Position numbers and translations under genes: made by a program. A stretch of DNA of 64,000 nt from Phytohabitans sp036906915 (lineage in GTDB: Bacteria; Actinomycetota; Actinomycetes; Mycobacteriales; Micromonosporaceae): NCBI RefSeq assembly GCF_036906915.1, contig NZ_JBAKHX010000039.1:1-64000 (forward strand), given 5' to 3'. Every line of letters begins with the position of its first letter. Position 1 is the stretch's first letter. Under the pieces are notes generated by a model that was not told the origin of the DNA, searched no databases, and saw nothing but the letters and a program-made list of their open reading frames with translations. Of the stretch, positions 43,463-52,242 are shown piece after piece.

Positions 43463-43506
43463 TCTCCAGCTGTCGTTTCCACCTTTCTCCTTTGTGGGGT
43501 TTCACC

Positions 43507-44694
43507 ATGGCCAAGAGCCAGTTCCTGCGTACCAAGCCGCACCTCAACATCGGCACGATGGGTCACGTCGACCATGGCAAGACGACCCTGACCGCCGCCA
43601 TCACCAAGGTGCTCGCCGCGCACGACCCCTCCGTCAACCGGTTCGTCGCCTTCGACGGCATCGACCGCGCGCCGGAAGAGGTCTCGCGGGGCATCACCAT
43701 CAACATCGCGCACGTCGAGTACGAGACCGCGACCCGGCACTACGCGCACGTCGACATGCCCGGACACGCCGACTACGTGAAGAACATGATCACGGGGGCG
43801 GCCCAGGTGGACGGCGCGATCCTGGTGGTCTCGGCGCAGGACGGCGCGATGCCGCAGACCCGCGAGCACGTGCTGCTCGCCAAGCGGGTCGGCGTGCCGT
43901 ACCTGGTGGTGGCGATGAACAAGGCCGACGCCGCGGACGACGAGGAACTGCTCGACCTGGTCGAGCTGGAGGTGCGGGAACTGCTGAGCGAGTACGGGTT
44001 CCCGGGTGACGAGGTGCCCGTGGTGCGGGTATCGGCGCTCCGGGCGCTAGAAGGCGACCCGCGCTGGACGCGCTCGATCGAAGACCTGCTCGACGCGGTC
44101 GACCGGTACATCCCGGTGCCGCCGCGCGAGCTGGGTGAGCCGTTCCTGATGCCCATCGAGAACGTGCTCACGATCTCCGGGCGCGGCACGGTCGTGACCG
44201 GCGCGGTCGAGCGCGGTGCGCTGCGAGCCGGCGAGCCGGTGGAGGTGGTCGGGCTCGGTCCGACGCTGTCCACCGTGGCCACCGGGCTCGAGACGTTCGG
44301 CAAGTCACTGGACCGGGCCGAGGCCGGCGACAACGCCGCCGTGCTGCTGCGCGGGGTCAAGCGCGACCAGGTGCAGCGGGGCCAGGTGGTGGCGGTGCCG
44401 GGCTCGGTCACGCCGCACACCCGGTTCCGGGCGCGGCTGTACGCGCTCACGACCGCCGAGGGCGGGCGGCACACGCCCTTCTTCGGAAACTACCGGCCAC
44501 AGTTCTACTTCCGCACCACGGACGTGCCGGGGTCGGTGGACCTTGGGTCGGTGACCATGGTGATGCCGGGCGACACCGTCGACCTGGAGGTCGCGCTCGG
44601 CAAGCCGGTCGCGATGGAGGTCGGTCTCGGCTTCGCGGTGCGCGAAGGCGGTCACACCGTCGCCGCTGGCACGGTGACCGAGGTGCTGGGCTAG
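43507..44694 (+). CDS. tuf: Divergent elongation factor Tu paralogue
   Basis: GTP-dependent aminoacyl-tRNA carrier of 395 residues. The GTPase motifs are GHVDHGKT, RGITINIAHVEYET, DMPGHADY (DCPGHADY in ordinary EF-Tu), NKAD and SAL. It is not next to rpsL, rpsG or fusA, and differs at many conserved positions, like the tuf3-type paralogues of streptomycetes. The segment aligned with E. coli LLGRQVGV reads LLAKRVGV, placing Arg at the Gln124 position linked to kirromycin resistance. A leader ORF and hairpin precede it. It probably serves a special condition, not bulk translation. Confidence 0.9.
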   Translation: MAKSQFLRTKPHLNIGTMGHVDHGKTTLTAAITKVLAAHDPSVNRFVAFDGIDRAPEEVSRGITINIAHVEYETATRHYAHVDMPGHADYVKNMITGAAQVDGAILVVSAQDGAMPQTREHVLLAKRVGVPYLVVAMNKADAADDEELLDLVELEVRELLSEYGFPGDEVPVVRVSALRALEGDPRWTRSIEDLLDAVDRYIPVPPRELGEPFLMPIENVLTISGRGTVVTGAVERGALRAGEPVEVVGLGPTLSTVATGLETFGKSLDRAEAGDNAAVLLRGVKRDQVQRGQVVAVPGSVTPHTRFRARLYALTTAEGGRHTPFFGNYRPQFYFRTTDVPGSVDLGSVTMVMPGDTVDLEVALGKPVAMEVGLGFAVREGGHTVAAGTVTEVLG

Positions 44695-44698
44695 ACCG

Positions 44699-44757
44699 GA
44701 GGTGGGGGGAGTGCTGCTCTCCCCACCTCGCCCGGCTGGGGCGTGTCAGACACGCCC
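44699..44757. terminator. Two hairpins between convergent tuf and TetR genes
   Basis: Hairpin one: GAGGTGGGG...CCCCACCTC at 44699-44729, with a two-base bulge. Hairpin two: GGGCGTGTC/GACACGCCC at 44739-44757, covering the TetR stop codon. Together they can end transcription from both sides. Confidence 0.6.
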
Positions 44758-45363
44758 TAGGTCGGACGGCTCCAGGCCGAGCTCGCGAGCGGCGGTCTGG
44801 CGTACCCACTCGGTGAGCTGGCGCCGAGAGATCACTCGATCATGAATGGTGACCTGCACCGCGAGCCCGTCGATGAGCGCCAGGATCCGCCACGCCGCGC
44901 CGGCCGGATCGTCGCATTTGAACGCGCCCGCGGTGACTCCCGCAGTGATCACTTCGGTGAGCGCTTCTTTCCACCGAAGATCGAGGTGCCGGGATACCTT
45001 TTCCAGCTCGGGTATGCGCTGCGACTCTGACCAACCGTCAATCCACATTGCCCACGACTTCGAACGGCCGGTCGGCGCGTACAGCTTAAGGATCTTTTTG
45101 AGCTTTTCCCGGGGTCTGGCCGACGAGTCCATGACCGCCTGGAGTTGCGCGAGATCTTGCTCTGCAGCGTACGTGAACGCCTGCGCGAGCAGCCGTTCCT
45201 TGGTCGCGAAGTGGTAGAAGACCAGGGCCTGGCTGACTCCCGCGGCGTTTGCCACGTCAGCCGTCCGGGTGCTGGCCAGCCCACGCTCCACGATCACGTC
45301 GCACGCTGTGCGCAGCAACGTTTCCAGGCGAACCTCCGCTGAACGTCTCGTCACAGCCGACAC
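44746..45363 (-). CDS. TetR-family transcriptional regulator
   Basis: DNA-binding repressor of 205 residues. The N-terminal helix-turn-helix is STRTADVANAAGVSQALVFYHFATKERLL. The C-terminal half resembles BetI-type ligand domains (ALTEVITAGVTAGAFKCDDP and LALIDGLAVQVTIHDRVIS). It diverges from the TRAP transporter gene with 125 bp between, so that transporter is a plausible target. Ligand unknown. Confidence 0.9.
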   Translation of the reverse strand: MSAVTRRSAEVRLETLLRTACDVIVERGLASTRTADVANAAGVSQALVFYHFATKERLLAQAFTYAAEQDLAQLQAVMDSSARPREKLKKILKLYAPTGRSKSWAMWIDGWSESQRIPELEKVSRHLDLRWKEALTEVITAGVTAGAFKCDDPAGAAWRILALIDGLAVQVTIHDRVISRRQLTEWVRQTAARELGLEPSDLGRV

Positions 45364-45488
45364 AGTAACTCATCAATGCGCGAGGCATTTTCCCGGAACG
45401 ATTTCCTTTGTCGGACCCCGAAAACCGAAGATCACAAGATAGAAACGGATCTGTCGGAGGTGTCGGTGGCCCGTTGTATGGTCTCGTC

Positions 45489-47483
45489 ATGCCGAGCAGC
45501 CAGGTCAGCATCCCCCAAACAGGCGATGCCCCTGAGGCTGCCGTGCAGGTTGATGACGAGGAGCGACCGGCTCGCCCGCTCTCCGGCTGGGTCGGCACGG
45601 CCGTCGCCGTGGTGGCGTTCGTGGTCGCGCTGCTGGTGCTCTGGCAGGTCTTCCGGCCACTCGCGCAGGGCAGCCAGTTCTACCTGATCATCTTCCTGGC
45701 GGGCGTGCTGCCGCTGGTCTTCCTGTCGTACCGGTCGGGGCTGCGCTGGCTCGACCGCGGCGACCAGCCGTCGTTCGCAGACTGGGCGCTGGCCGCGGTC
45801 GCGCTGGTCGTCTGCCTCTATCCGGTGCTGCCGATCGACGGGGGCTACAACGGGTTCCTCGATAGGCAGGGCCTGCTCGACCCGCGCGACGTCGCGATGG
45901 GCGCCGCGCTCCTGATCCTCGTGCTCGAGGCTTGCCGCCGCACCACCGGCTGGGTGCTGCCCGTGGTCTGCCTGGTCTTCCTCGGCTACGGCTACTACGG
46001 CGGCTTCCTGCCGCAGGGCTGGACGATCGCGCACGCCGGTCTCGACTTCTCCCAGATCGTCGACGCGCTGTACAACTCCGGCAGCGGCTTCTACGGCACC
46101 CCGCTCGACGTCGCCGCGACGTACATCGTGCTCTTCACCATCTACGGCGCGGTGCTCGACCTGTCCGGCGCCGGCCGGTTCTTCGTCGACCTGTCGGTCG
46201 CCGCCTTCCGGCGGTCGCGCAGCGCCGCCGGGCGCACGGCAGTCGCGTCCGGCTTCCTGCTCGGCACGGTTTCCGGATCGGGTACCGCCACAGCGGTCAG
46301 CGTCGGCGCGGTGACCTGGCCGATCCTGCGCCGCGCCGGCTACCCGCCCGAGCAGGCGGGTGGCATGCTGGCGGCGGCCGGGGTCGGCGCGATCCTGTCA
46401 CCGCCCACGCTCGGTGCGGCCGCGTTCATCGTGGCTGAGTACCTGGAGGTCTCCTACCTCACCGTGCTCGGCTGGGCGATGATCCCGACGGTCCTGTACT
46501 ACCTGGGCATCCTGCTGGCGGTCGAGATCGACGCCCGGCGGTACGGCGTGCGCCCGGTCGAGGTCGAGGCGGCGTCGGTGTGGCGGCTGCTGGCGCGGTT
46601 CGGCTACCACTTCTCGTCGCTGGTCGCGATCGTCGTGCTGCTCGCGATCGGCGTCTCCGCCACGAGGGCGGTCGTGTACGCCACCGCGCTCGCGTTCGCA
46701 CTGTCCTTCCTGGACCGTCGCGGTTGGCTCACCCCGCGCCGGCTCTTCGAGGCGCTCTCCGCGGGCGTTCGTGGCGTGCTCCCGGTCGCCGCCGTGTGCG
46801 CGGCCGCGGGCGTGATCACGGCCGTCACCACCAAGACCGGGCTCGGCTCTCAGTTGGCCTCGCTGATGGTGCGCGGCGCCCGCGCGATGTCCGACAACCA
46901 CACCGTCGTGCTGGCCTTGACGGTCCTGTTCGCCGCCGTCGCGCTGCTGCTCCTGGGGCTTGCCGTACCGGTCACCGCCTCCTTCATCATCGGTTGGGTG
47001 ATCATCGGTCCGGCTCTGCTCGCGCTCGACGTGCCGGCGCCAGCGGCCGCGATGTTCGTCTTCTACTTCTCGGTGCTCTCCGAGGTCACCCCGCCGACCG
47101 CGCTCGCCGCCGTCGGCGCGTCCGCGATCACGGGTGGCCGCACGATCCCGACGATGTGGCAGGCGTTGAAGTACGCGCTGCCCGCGTTCCTGGTGCCAGT
47201 CGCGTTCGTTCTCACCGGCCCGGGGGAGTACCTGCTCGGGCGCGGTCCCGCGCTCAGCGTGCTGTGGGCGGCCGCCGTGGCCTGCCTGGCGGTGGCTGGG
47301 CTGGCGGTGGCCACCGGCGGCTGGGTGCTCGGCGTCGGTCCCGCCGACCCGGTCGCGCGGGTGCTCGCCGCCGCCGGCGGCATCCTGCTGCTCTACCTGC
47401 ACCCGGTCGCCATCGCGACCGGCGCGGTCCTTCTGGTCGCCGCGGTGGCGGTGACGCTCATCCACAAGAGGAGACAGACATGA
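45489..47483 (+). CDS. TRAP transporter fused permease (TAXI type)
   Basis: Inner-membrane secondary importer subunit of 664 residues, combining the small (DctQ-like) and large (DctM-like) permease parts in one chain with about 16-18 hydrophobic helices. TAXI-type systems import C4-dicarboxylates, amino acids or other organic acids by an ion gradient. Conserved DctM-like segments include GSGTATAVSVGAVTWPI and GVGAILSPPTLGAAAF. ATG 45489 is used, with TATGGT six bases upstream (leaderless). The stop overlaps the solute-binding gene as ATGA. TetR is divergent. Confidence 0.9.
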   Translation: MPSSQVSIPQTGDAPEAAVQVDDEERPARPLSGWVGTAVAVVAFVVALLVLWQVFRPLAQGSQFYLIIFLAGVLPLVFLSYRSGLRWLDRGDQPSFADWALAAVALVVCLYPVLPIDGGYNGFLDRQGLLDPRDVAMGAALLILVLEACRRTTGWVLPVVCLVFLGYGYYGGFLPQGWTIAHAGLDFSQIVDALYNSGSGFYGTPLDVAATYIVLFTIYGAVLDLSGAGRFFVDLSVAAFRRSRSAAGRTAVASGFLLGTVSGSGTATAVSVGAVTWPILRRAGYPPEQAGGMLAAAGVGAILSPPTLGAAAFIVAEYLEVSYLTVLGWAMIPTVLYYLGILLAVEIDARRYGVRPVEVEAASVWRLLARFGYHFSSLVAIVVLLAIGVSATRAVVYATALAFALSFLDRRGWLTPRRLFEALSAGVRGVLPVAAVCAAAGVITAVTTKTGLGSQLASLMVRGARAMSDNHTVVLALTVLFAAVALLLLGLAVPVTASFIIGWVIIGPALLALDVPAPAAAMFVFYFSVLSEVTPPTALAAVGASAITGGRTIPTMWQALKYALPAFLVPVAFVLTGPGEYLLGRGPALSVLWAAAVACLAVAGLAVATGGWVLGVGPADPVARVLAAAGGILLLYLHPVAIATGAVLLVAAVAVTLIHKRRQT

Positions 47484-48490
47484 GGCGTACGACGATTGGG
47501 TTCGCGGCGCTGCTGATGCTCGGTGCGGGGCTGACCGGGTGCGGAGGACGGCAGGACCAGGCGAGCACCGATACTGGCGGCGACGTGACGTGCGAGGTGG
47601 CCAGCGAGACCCGGGTCGGCATCGCCACCGGCAACGCGACCGGTGTCTACTTCGCACTCGGCAACGCGTACGCGGAGCAGATCAGCGCCGCGACCGGCGG
47701 CAAGGTCAAGGCGACCGCCGCGGAGACCGGTGCCTCCGTGCAAAACATCCAGCAGCTTGTCGCCGGCACATACGCGGTGGCGTTCTCGCTCGCCGACACC
47801 GCCGCCGACGCGGTGCAGGGCACTGGCAGCTTCGACGGGCAGAAGCAGCCCGTGCAGGCGATCTCCCGCATCTACACCAACTACACGCAGGTGATCGTGC
47901 GCACCGGGGCTGGGATCACCTCGGTCGCCGACATGAAGGGCAAGCGGGTCTCCACCGGCTCCCCGAAGTCGGGCACCGAGGTCATCGCCAACCGGCTGCT
48001 CCAGTCCGCCGGCCTCGACCCGGCCAAGGACATCTCGGCGCAGCGCCTCGACCTGACCAAGACCGTCGACGGCATGAAGGACGGCTCGATCGACGCGATG
48101 TTCTGGTCGGGCGGCCTGCCCACGCCGGGCATCACCGACCTGTTCACCACGGCGAAAGACAAGGTCGCGTTCGTCGACATCACGCCGCTGCTCGCCGAGA
48201 TGAAGAAGATCAATCCCGTGTACGAGGAGAGCGTGATCCCCGCTGCCACGTACGGGATGGCGGCTGACGCGAAGACGATCGTGGTACCGAACCTGCTGCT
48301 CGTAAAGGACGACCTCGACGCCAACCTCGTGTGCGCCCTGACCAAGGCCCTCTTCGACCGCAAGCCGCAGCTGGAGCAGGCGAACGCCGCCGCCAAGGGC
48401 ATCACGCTGGAGACCGCCCGCAAGACCGATCCCGTGACGCTGCACCGGGGCGCCGTCGCCGCGCTCGACAAGCTGAACGCTCCACAGTAG
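47480..48490 (+). CDS. TAXI-family TRAP solute-binding lipoprotein
   Basis: Extracytoplasmic substrate-binding partner of the TRAP permease, 336 residues. The lipobox LTGC puts the lipidated Cys at residue 21. The TAXI domain opens TRVGIATGNATGVYFALGNA and continues GASVQNIQQLVAGTYAVAFS, typical of the family. It starts inside the permease stop (ATGA), with AAGAGGAG as ribosome-binding site, so the two are translated together. Ligand unknown. Confidence 0.92.
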   Translation: MRRTTIGFAALLMLGAGLTGCGGRQDQASTDTGGDVTCEVASETRVGIATGNATGVYFALGNAYAEQISAATGGKVKATAAETGASVQNIQQLVAGTYAVAFSLADTAADAVQGTGSFDGQKQPVQAISRIYTNYTQVIVRTGAGITSVADMKGKRVSTGSPKSGTEVIANRLLQSAGLDPAKDISAQRLDLTKTVDGMKDGSIDAMFWSGGLPTPGITDLFTTAKDKVAFVDITPLLAEMKKINPVYEESVIPAATYGMAADAKTIVVPNLLLVKDDLDANLVCALTKALFDRKPQLEQANAAAKGITLETARKTDPVTLHRGAVAALDKLNAPQ

Positions 48491-48648
48491 AAAACATCGC
48501 ATCGACCGGCTGGCACGATCGGCTTGCCCGAGGTGACTGCGCGGCGGATGTCGCAAACGGCCGAACGGGTCGATTGTAGGCAACGTTGTGCGTTGAACGT
48601 CGGGGCGTGCCGGCCGGTCCGCTCCGCCGTGGTGAACGGAGCGTGGCA

Positions 48649-49986
48649 ATGGCGACAGTCGATGGCCTCACGGCGGCCGTCGCCGCCCACGAAAGCCACC
48701 GCGGCCTGTCGCGCTCCATCGGGCTGCACAGCCTTCTCTTCGCGCTTCTCGGCGCGGGCGGGCTGGTGACGGCCCTGATCACCGGGGCCGATGCCGCGCT
48801 GGCCGCGACGGGGCTGGCGCTAGTGGGCATGACGGTCATCGCGATCCGGGTCAGCCGGCACCTGCGCAGGCTCCGCGCGGTGGCCCTCGACGTGGCATAC
48901 CACCAACTCCCGACGGCCGTCAGCGGCGCCGCGAAAGCGACCGACGCGGAAGCCGTCGGCGCCGCCGTCGACGAGTCGACCGCGAGGGTCGACGCTCTGC
49001 TCACCGCGCGCGCCGGCGAGGTCGGCGCGCTGGCCCGCGCCTTCGCCACCGTGCACAGGCAGGCGCTGCGGCTCGCCGCCGACGAGGCGCTCACCCGCAT
49101 GGAGAGCGAGGCGACGCTGGCCGCCCTCTCGCGGCGCGGGCAGGCGCTGATCCAGCGGCAGCTCCGGCTGATCGAGGAGTTCGTGCGGCTGGAGACCGAC
49201 CGGGCCGCCCGTGGCCGGCTGCTCGCGCTCGACCGGCTGGCCAGCCGGATGCGCCGCAACGAGGAAAACCTGCTGGTGCTCGCCGGTGGTGACCCTGGCC
49301 GCCGCCCGACCGAGCCGGTGTCGCTGCGCGAGGTGGTCCGCACGGCGGCGGCTGAGCTCGACGACCCCGATCGGGTGAAGGTGGTGGCCACGCCGCTGGT
49401 GGCGATCGCCGCCGACGCGGTCGCCGACGTGATCCACGTGCTCGCCGAGCTCCTGGAAAACGCCGCCAACTTCTCGCACCCAGCCAACCACGTGCGCGTC
49501 GACACCCACCAGGACGTCGACCAGGTGACCCTGACGATCTTCGACGAGGGCATCGGGATGGCGGCCACCAAGCTCGCCGAGGCCAACCGCCGGCTCGCGG
49601 AGCCGTCTGCCCTGACCAGCGCGCTGGTCGGCACGATGGGCCTGCTGGTGATCGGGCGGCTGGCCCGGCGGCACGGCATCACCGTCAAGCTGACGAGCGT
49701 GCCCGACGGCGGCACGGCCGCGTTCGTGGCGCTGCCGCATTCGGTGCTAGCACCCCTGCCCACGCTCGACCGGGTACGTCGCGGTCGGTACGAGCAGCAC
49801 GCCCTGCCGGCCGTCCCCGCCCCGATGTCACTTCCGGCGGTCCCCGAGCCCGCTGGCCGCCCTCGCCGGCCGGCCGCACTCCCCGCTGCCCGCCCCGCCG
49901 CCCTGCCCAGCGGCCCGGTGGCCGGGGCGCGCCCCGCACCGGTCGTGCCACAGGTTCCCGAACAGCGGCCTCGGCGGCTGCGCTGA
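48649..49986 (+). CDS. CvnA-like membrane histidine-kinase-type ATPase
   Basis: A 445-residue protein resembling the sensor kinases of actinomycete conservons. Two membrane helices near the N-terminus (LLFALLGAGGLVTALITGAD and LAATGLALVGMTVIAIRVS) lead to a coiled region, then LDRLASRMRRNEENLLVLAG and an HATPase domain (VIHVLAELLENAANFS, FDEGIGM). In related CvnA proteins the helix reads LDHLATRMRRN; Arg replaces His here. The tail is Pro/Ala-rich. No roadblock, DUF742 or GTPase partner follows, so it is an orphan. GGAG lies eight bases before the ATG. Confidence 0.82.
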   Translation: MATVDGLTAAVAAHESHRGLSRSIGLHSLLFALLGAGGLVTALITGADAALAATGLALVGMTVIAIRVSRHLRRLRAVALDVAYHQLPTAVSGAAKATDAEAVGAAVDESTARVDALLTARAGEVGALARAFATVHRQALRLAADEALTRMESEATLAALSRRGQALIQRQLRLIEEFVRLETDRAARGRLLALDRLASRMRRNEENLLVLAGGDPGRRPTEPVSLREVVRTAAAELDDPDRVKVVATPLVAIAADAVADVIHVLAELLENAANFSHPANHVRVDTHQDVDQVTLTIFDEGIGMAATKLAEANRRLAEPSALTSALVGTMGLLVIGRLARRHGITVKLTSVPDGGTAAFVALPHSVLAPLPTLDRVRRGRYEQHALPAVPAPMSLPAVPEPAGRPRRPAALPAARPAALPSGPVAGARPAPVVPQVPEQRPRRLR

Positions 49987-50001
49987 CCGTACCCTGCGTG
50001 G

Positions 50002-51030
50002 GTGCGTTTCCTGGTCTATGCCCTTTTTGTCGTTTTGCTTACTGCTTGCGGGTCGCCGCCCGCTTCACCCGATTGGGTGGCAGCGCCGCCATCCGCCTCT
50101 CCCGCCGTGGCACCGACGCCGGCTGAGATCACCCTCGCCTTCGCGGGCGACGTCCACTTCGCCGGCCGCACCGAGCGCCTCCTCGACGATCCGGAGACCG
50201 CCTTCGGGGAGGTCGCGACCACGCTCGCCGAGGCGGACGTGACGATGATCAACCTTGAGACCGCCGTCACCACGCGCGGCCAGCCCGAGCCGAAGCAGTT
50301 CCTCTTCCGGGCCCCGCCGAGCACGTACGCGGCCGTGAAAGCGGCGGGCGTCGACGTCGTCTCCCTGGCGAACAACCACGCCCTGGACTACGGCCAGCAG
50401 GGCCTGGCAGACACCGTCGAGGCGGCCCGCGCCGCCGGCGTACCAACCGTCGGAGCGGGCGCGGACGCCGCGGCCGCCAACGCCGCCTGGACCACGACGG
50501 TGCGCGGCACGACCATCGCCTTTCTGGGGTTCAGCCAGGTCCACGAGCTGTGGCAGCGTTGGCGCGCGACCGACACCCGGCCCGGCATCGCGATGGCCCA
50601 CGACCGCGACCGCGCCGTGGCCGCCGTGCGTGCCGCGCGTCAGATCGCCGACACGGTGGTCGTGTACGTGCACTGGGGCCTCGAGGGCAACGAGTGCCCG
50701 ACGGGTGAAATGCGGGGGTTCGCGGCGGCGCTCGCGGACGCGGGAGCGGACATCGTGGTCGGTACCCACGCGCACCTGCTCCTAGGTGAGACATGGCTGG
50801 GGCGCACGTACGTGCAGTACGGGCTGGGAAACTTCCTCTGGTGGCGCGACGACGCGTTCAGCAACGACACGGGTGTGCTGCGCGTGACCCTGCGCGGCGG
50901 CCGCGTGGCCGGGACCGAGCTGGTGCCGGCGGTCATCTCCCGCCAAACCGGGCAGCCCCGCTTGGCCACGGGGACGGCCCGCACCCGGATCCTCGCCGCC
51001 TATGCCGCCCTGGCTGAGTGCGTTGCGTGA
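50002..51030 (+). CDS. CapA-family lipoprotein (metallophosphatase-like)
   Basis: A 342-residue exported protein. The signal ends in the lipobox LLTAC (Cys16), so it is lipid-anchored outside the cell. The CapA/PGA_cap domain shows LAFAGDVHFAGR (metal Asp/His), VTMINLETAV, VSLANNHALDYGQQGLADT, VVYVHWGLEG and VVGTHAHLLLGE, all typical metal-site motifs. Some relatives act in poly-gamma-glutamate synthesis, but most in actinobacteria are of unknown role. TACCCT six bases before the GTG gives a leaderless message. Confidence 0.88.
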   Translation: MRFLVYALFVVLLTACGSPPASPDWVAAPPSASPAVAPTPAEITLAFAGDVHFAGRTERLLDDPETAFGEVATTLAEADVTMINLETAVTTRGQPEPKQFLFRAPPSTYAAVKAAGVDVVSLANNHALDYGQQGLADTVEAARAAGVPTVGAGADAAAANAAWTTTVRGTTIAFLGFSQVHELWQRWRATDTRPGIAMAHDRDRAVAAVRAARQIADTVVVYVHWGLEGNECPTGEMRGFAAALADAGADIVVGTHAHLLLGETWLGRTYVQYGLGNFLWWRDDAFSNDTGVLRVTLRGGRVAGTELVPAVISRQTGQPRLATGTARTRILAAYAALAECVA

Positions 51031-51138
51031 GTTGCCCGTTTTGTCGGCACGACGCGCCGGAGGGGAACCGAGTTGGCAGTTGCTTCGGGACTGGGCTAAA
51101 GTTCTCATCCGTCGCCAGGAACAAAACTGGGGGCCAGT

Positions 51139-51211
51139 GCGGACGTAGCGCAGTTGGTAGCGCATCACCTTGCCAAGGTGAGGGTCGCGGGTTCGAGTCC
51201 CGTCGTCCGCT
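51139..51211 (+). tRNA. tRNA-Gly (anticodon GCC)
   Basis: Cloverleaf with acceptor GCGGACG/CGTCCGC, T arm GGGTTCGAGTCCC, and anticodon loop TTGCCAA. The CCA end is not encoded. Confidence 0.95.
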
Positions 51212-51250
51212 CGGAGTGAGGCCGCGACACAACACGTCGGGGGTCACCTC

Positions 51251-51321
51251 GGTGGAGTGGCCGAGAGGCGAGGCAACGGCCTGCAAAGCCGTGTACACGG
51301 GTTCAAATCCCGTCTCCACCT
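51251..51321 (+). tRNA. tRNA-Cys (anticodon GCA)
   Basis: Acceptor GGTGGAG/CTCCACC, anticodon loop CTGCAAA, T arm CGGGTTCAAATCCCG. Forty bases after tRNA-Gly. Confidence 0.95.
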
Positions 51322-51334
51322 CGGCACCACGCTC

Positions 51335-51409
51335 GGGCGATTGGCGCAGTGGGAGCGCGCTTCCTTGACACGGAAGAGGTCACTGGTTCAAACCCAGTAT
51401 CGCCCACCA
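51335..51409 (+). tRNA. tRNA-Val (anticodon GAC), CCA encoded
   Basis: Acceptor GGGCGAT/ATCGCCC, anticodon loop TTGACAC, T arm CTGGTTCAAACCCAG, and an encoded CCA at the 3' end. Third in the Gly-Cys-Val order seen widely in actinobacteria. Confidence 0.95.
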
Positions 51410-51466
51410 TCTATAAAGCACGCTAAGGCCCGGTCGAGATTCTCGCCCGGGCCTTCCTCTTGCCCT

Positions 51467-51682
51467 CTCTCCGCTCTCCGCGCCCTCCGCTCTCCGCGCC
51501 CTCCGCTCTCCGCGCTCTCCGCGCCCTCCGCTCTCCGCGCCCTCCGCTCTCCGCGCTCTCCGCGCTCTCCGCTCTCCGCGCCCTCCGCTCTCCGCGCCCT
51601 CCGCTCTCCGCGCTCTCCGCGCCCTCCGCTCTCCGCGCCCTCCGCTCTCCGCGCCCTCCGCTCTCCGCGCCCTCCGCTCTCC
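51467..51682. repeat. CTCCGCGCC/CTCCGCTCTCCGCG minisatellite
   Basis: About 215 bp of CTCCGCGCC, CTCCGCTCT and CTCTCCGCG units in irregular order, directly on the core side of element copy i. It is open in several frames on both strands (Ser/Ala/Arg/Pro or Arg/Ala/Glu repeats), but there is no sign of a gene. Confidence 0.88.
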
Positions 51683-51686
51683 CCGC

Positions 51687-51764
51687 CGATCAAGGGCAAA
51701 TGCACGTGGTTTGATCTCAGATCCGCGTGCATTTGCCCTTGATCGATGCGGATCGCCTTGATCG
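51687..51764. repeat. Dispersed 78-bp palindromic element, copy i (tail right)
   Basis: Core hairpin with arm GATCAAGGGCAAATGCACG, then a right half-site. It forms an inward-tail pair with copy j; the 206 bp between them hold no recognisable gene. Confidence 0.85.
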
Positions 51765-51970
51765 ACGACCCTGCCGCCGCCTTGCCGCCGCCCCGTCGGC
51801 CACGCGCCGGCGCGCGTCCTCCGCGCTGCTGGGTGGCGACCACGTTCGCGGTGCGGCATGGCCGAGCGGCGGCAGCGCGGAACGGTGCAATCCGGTCGGG
51901 GGATCGGGCGCCCGCCCGACTGCGGCGATGGACCCGTGACGCGACGCCGAACCGCCCAACTCAACGGCGT

Positions 51971-52048
51971 CGATCAAGGAGATCTGCATCGATCAAGGGC
52001 AAACGCACGTGGAAAAGAGATCGAACCACGTGCGTTTGCCCTTGATCG
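51971..52048. repeat. Dispersed 78-bp palindromic element, copy j (tail left)
   Basis: Partner of copy i. The core side passes directly into a 25-bp minisatellite. Confidence 0.85.
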
Positions 52049-52050
52049 AC

Positions 52051-52222
52051 GAGCGGGGTGCCGGCGCGGGCGACCGAGCGGGGTGCCGGGGCGGGCGACC
52101 GAGCGGGGTGCCGGGGCGGGCGACCGAGCGGGGTGCCGGGGCGGGCGACCGAGCGGGGTGCCGGGGCGGGGTGCCGGGGCGGGCGACGGGCGGGTGACGG
52201 GGCGGGGTGACGGGGCGGGGTG
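52051..52222. repeat. 25-bp GC-rich minisatellite
   Basis: About five copies of a unit close to GAGCGGGGTGCCGGGGCGGG plus CGACC, then decaying GGCGGGGTGACGG repeats, ending 20 bp before the truncated sigma gene. Confidence 0.85.
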
Positions 52223-52242
52223 CGTTGGGTTAGCAGCAGCGG

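Noticed and set aside
45489..48490. A mobile island carrying the TRAP genes
   Set aside because: Although a tRNA cluster lies 2.6 kb away, no integrase, attachment-site repeat or composition break is visible.
51467..51682. Long open frames with Ser/Ala/Pro/Arg repeats downstream of the tRNAs
   Set aside because: They arise from a CTCCGC minisatellite that is open in several frames on both strands; there is no ribosome-binding site or domain.
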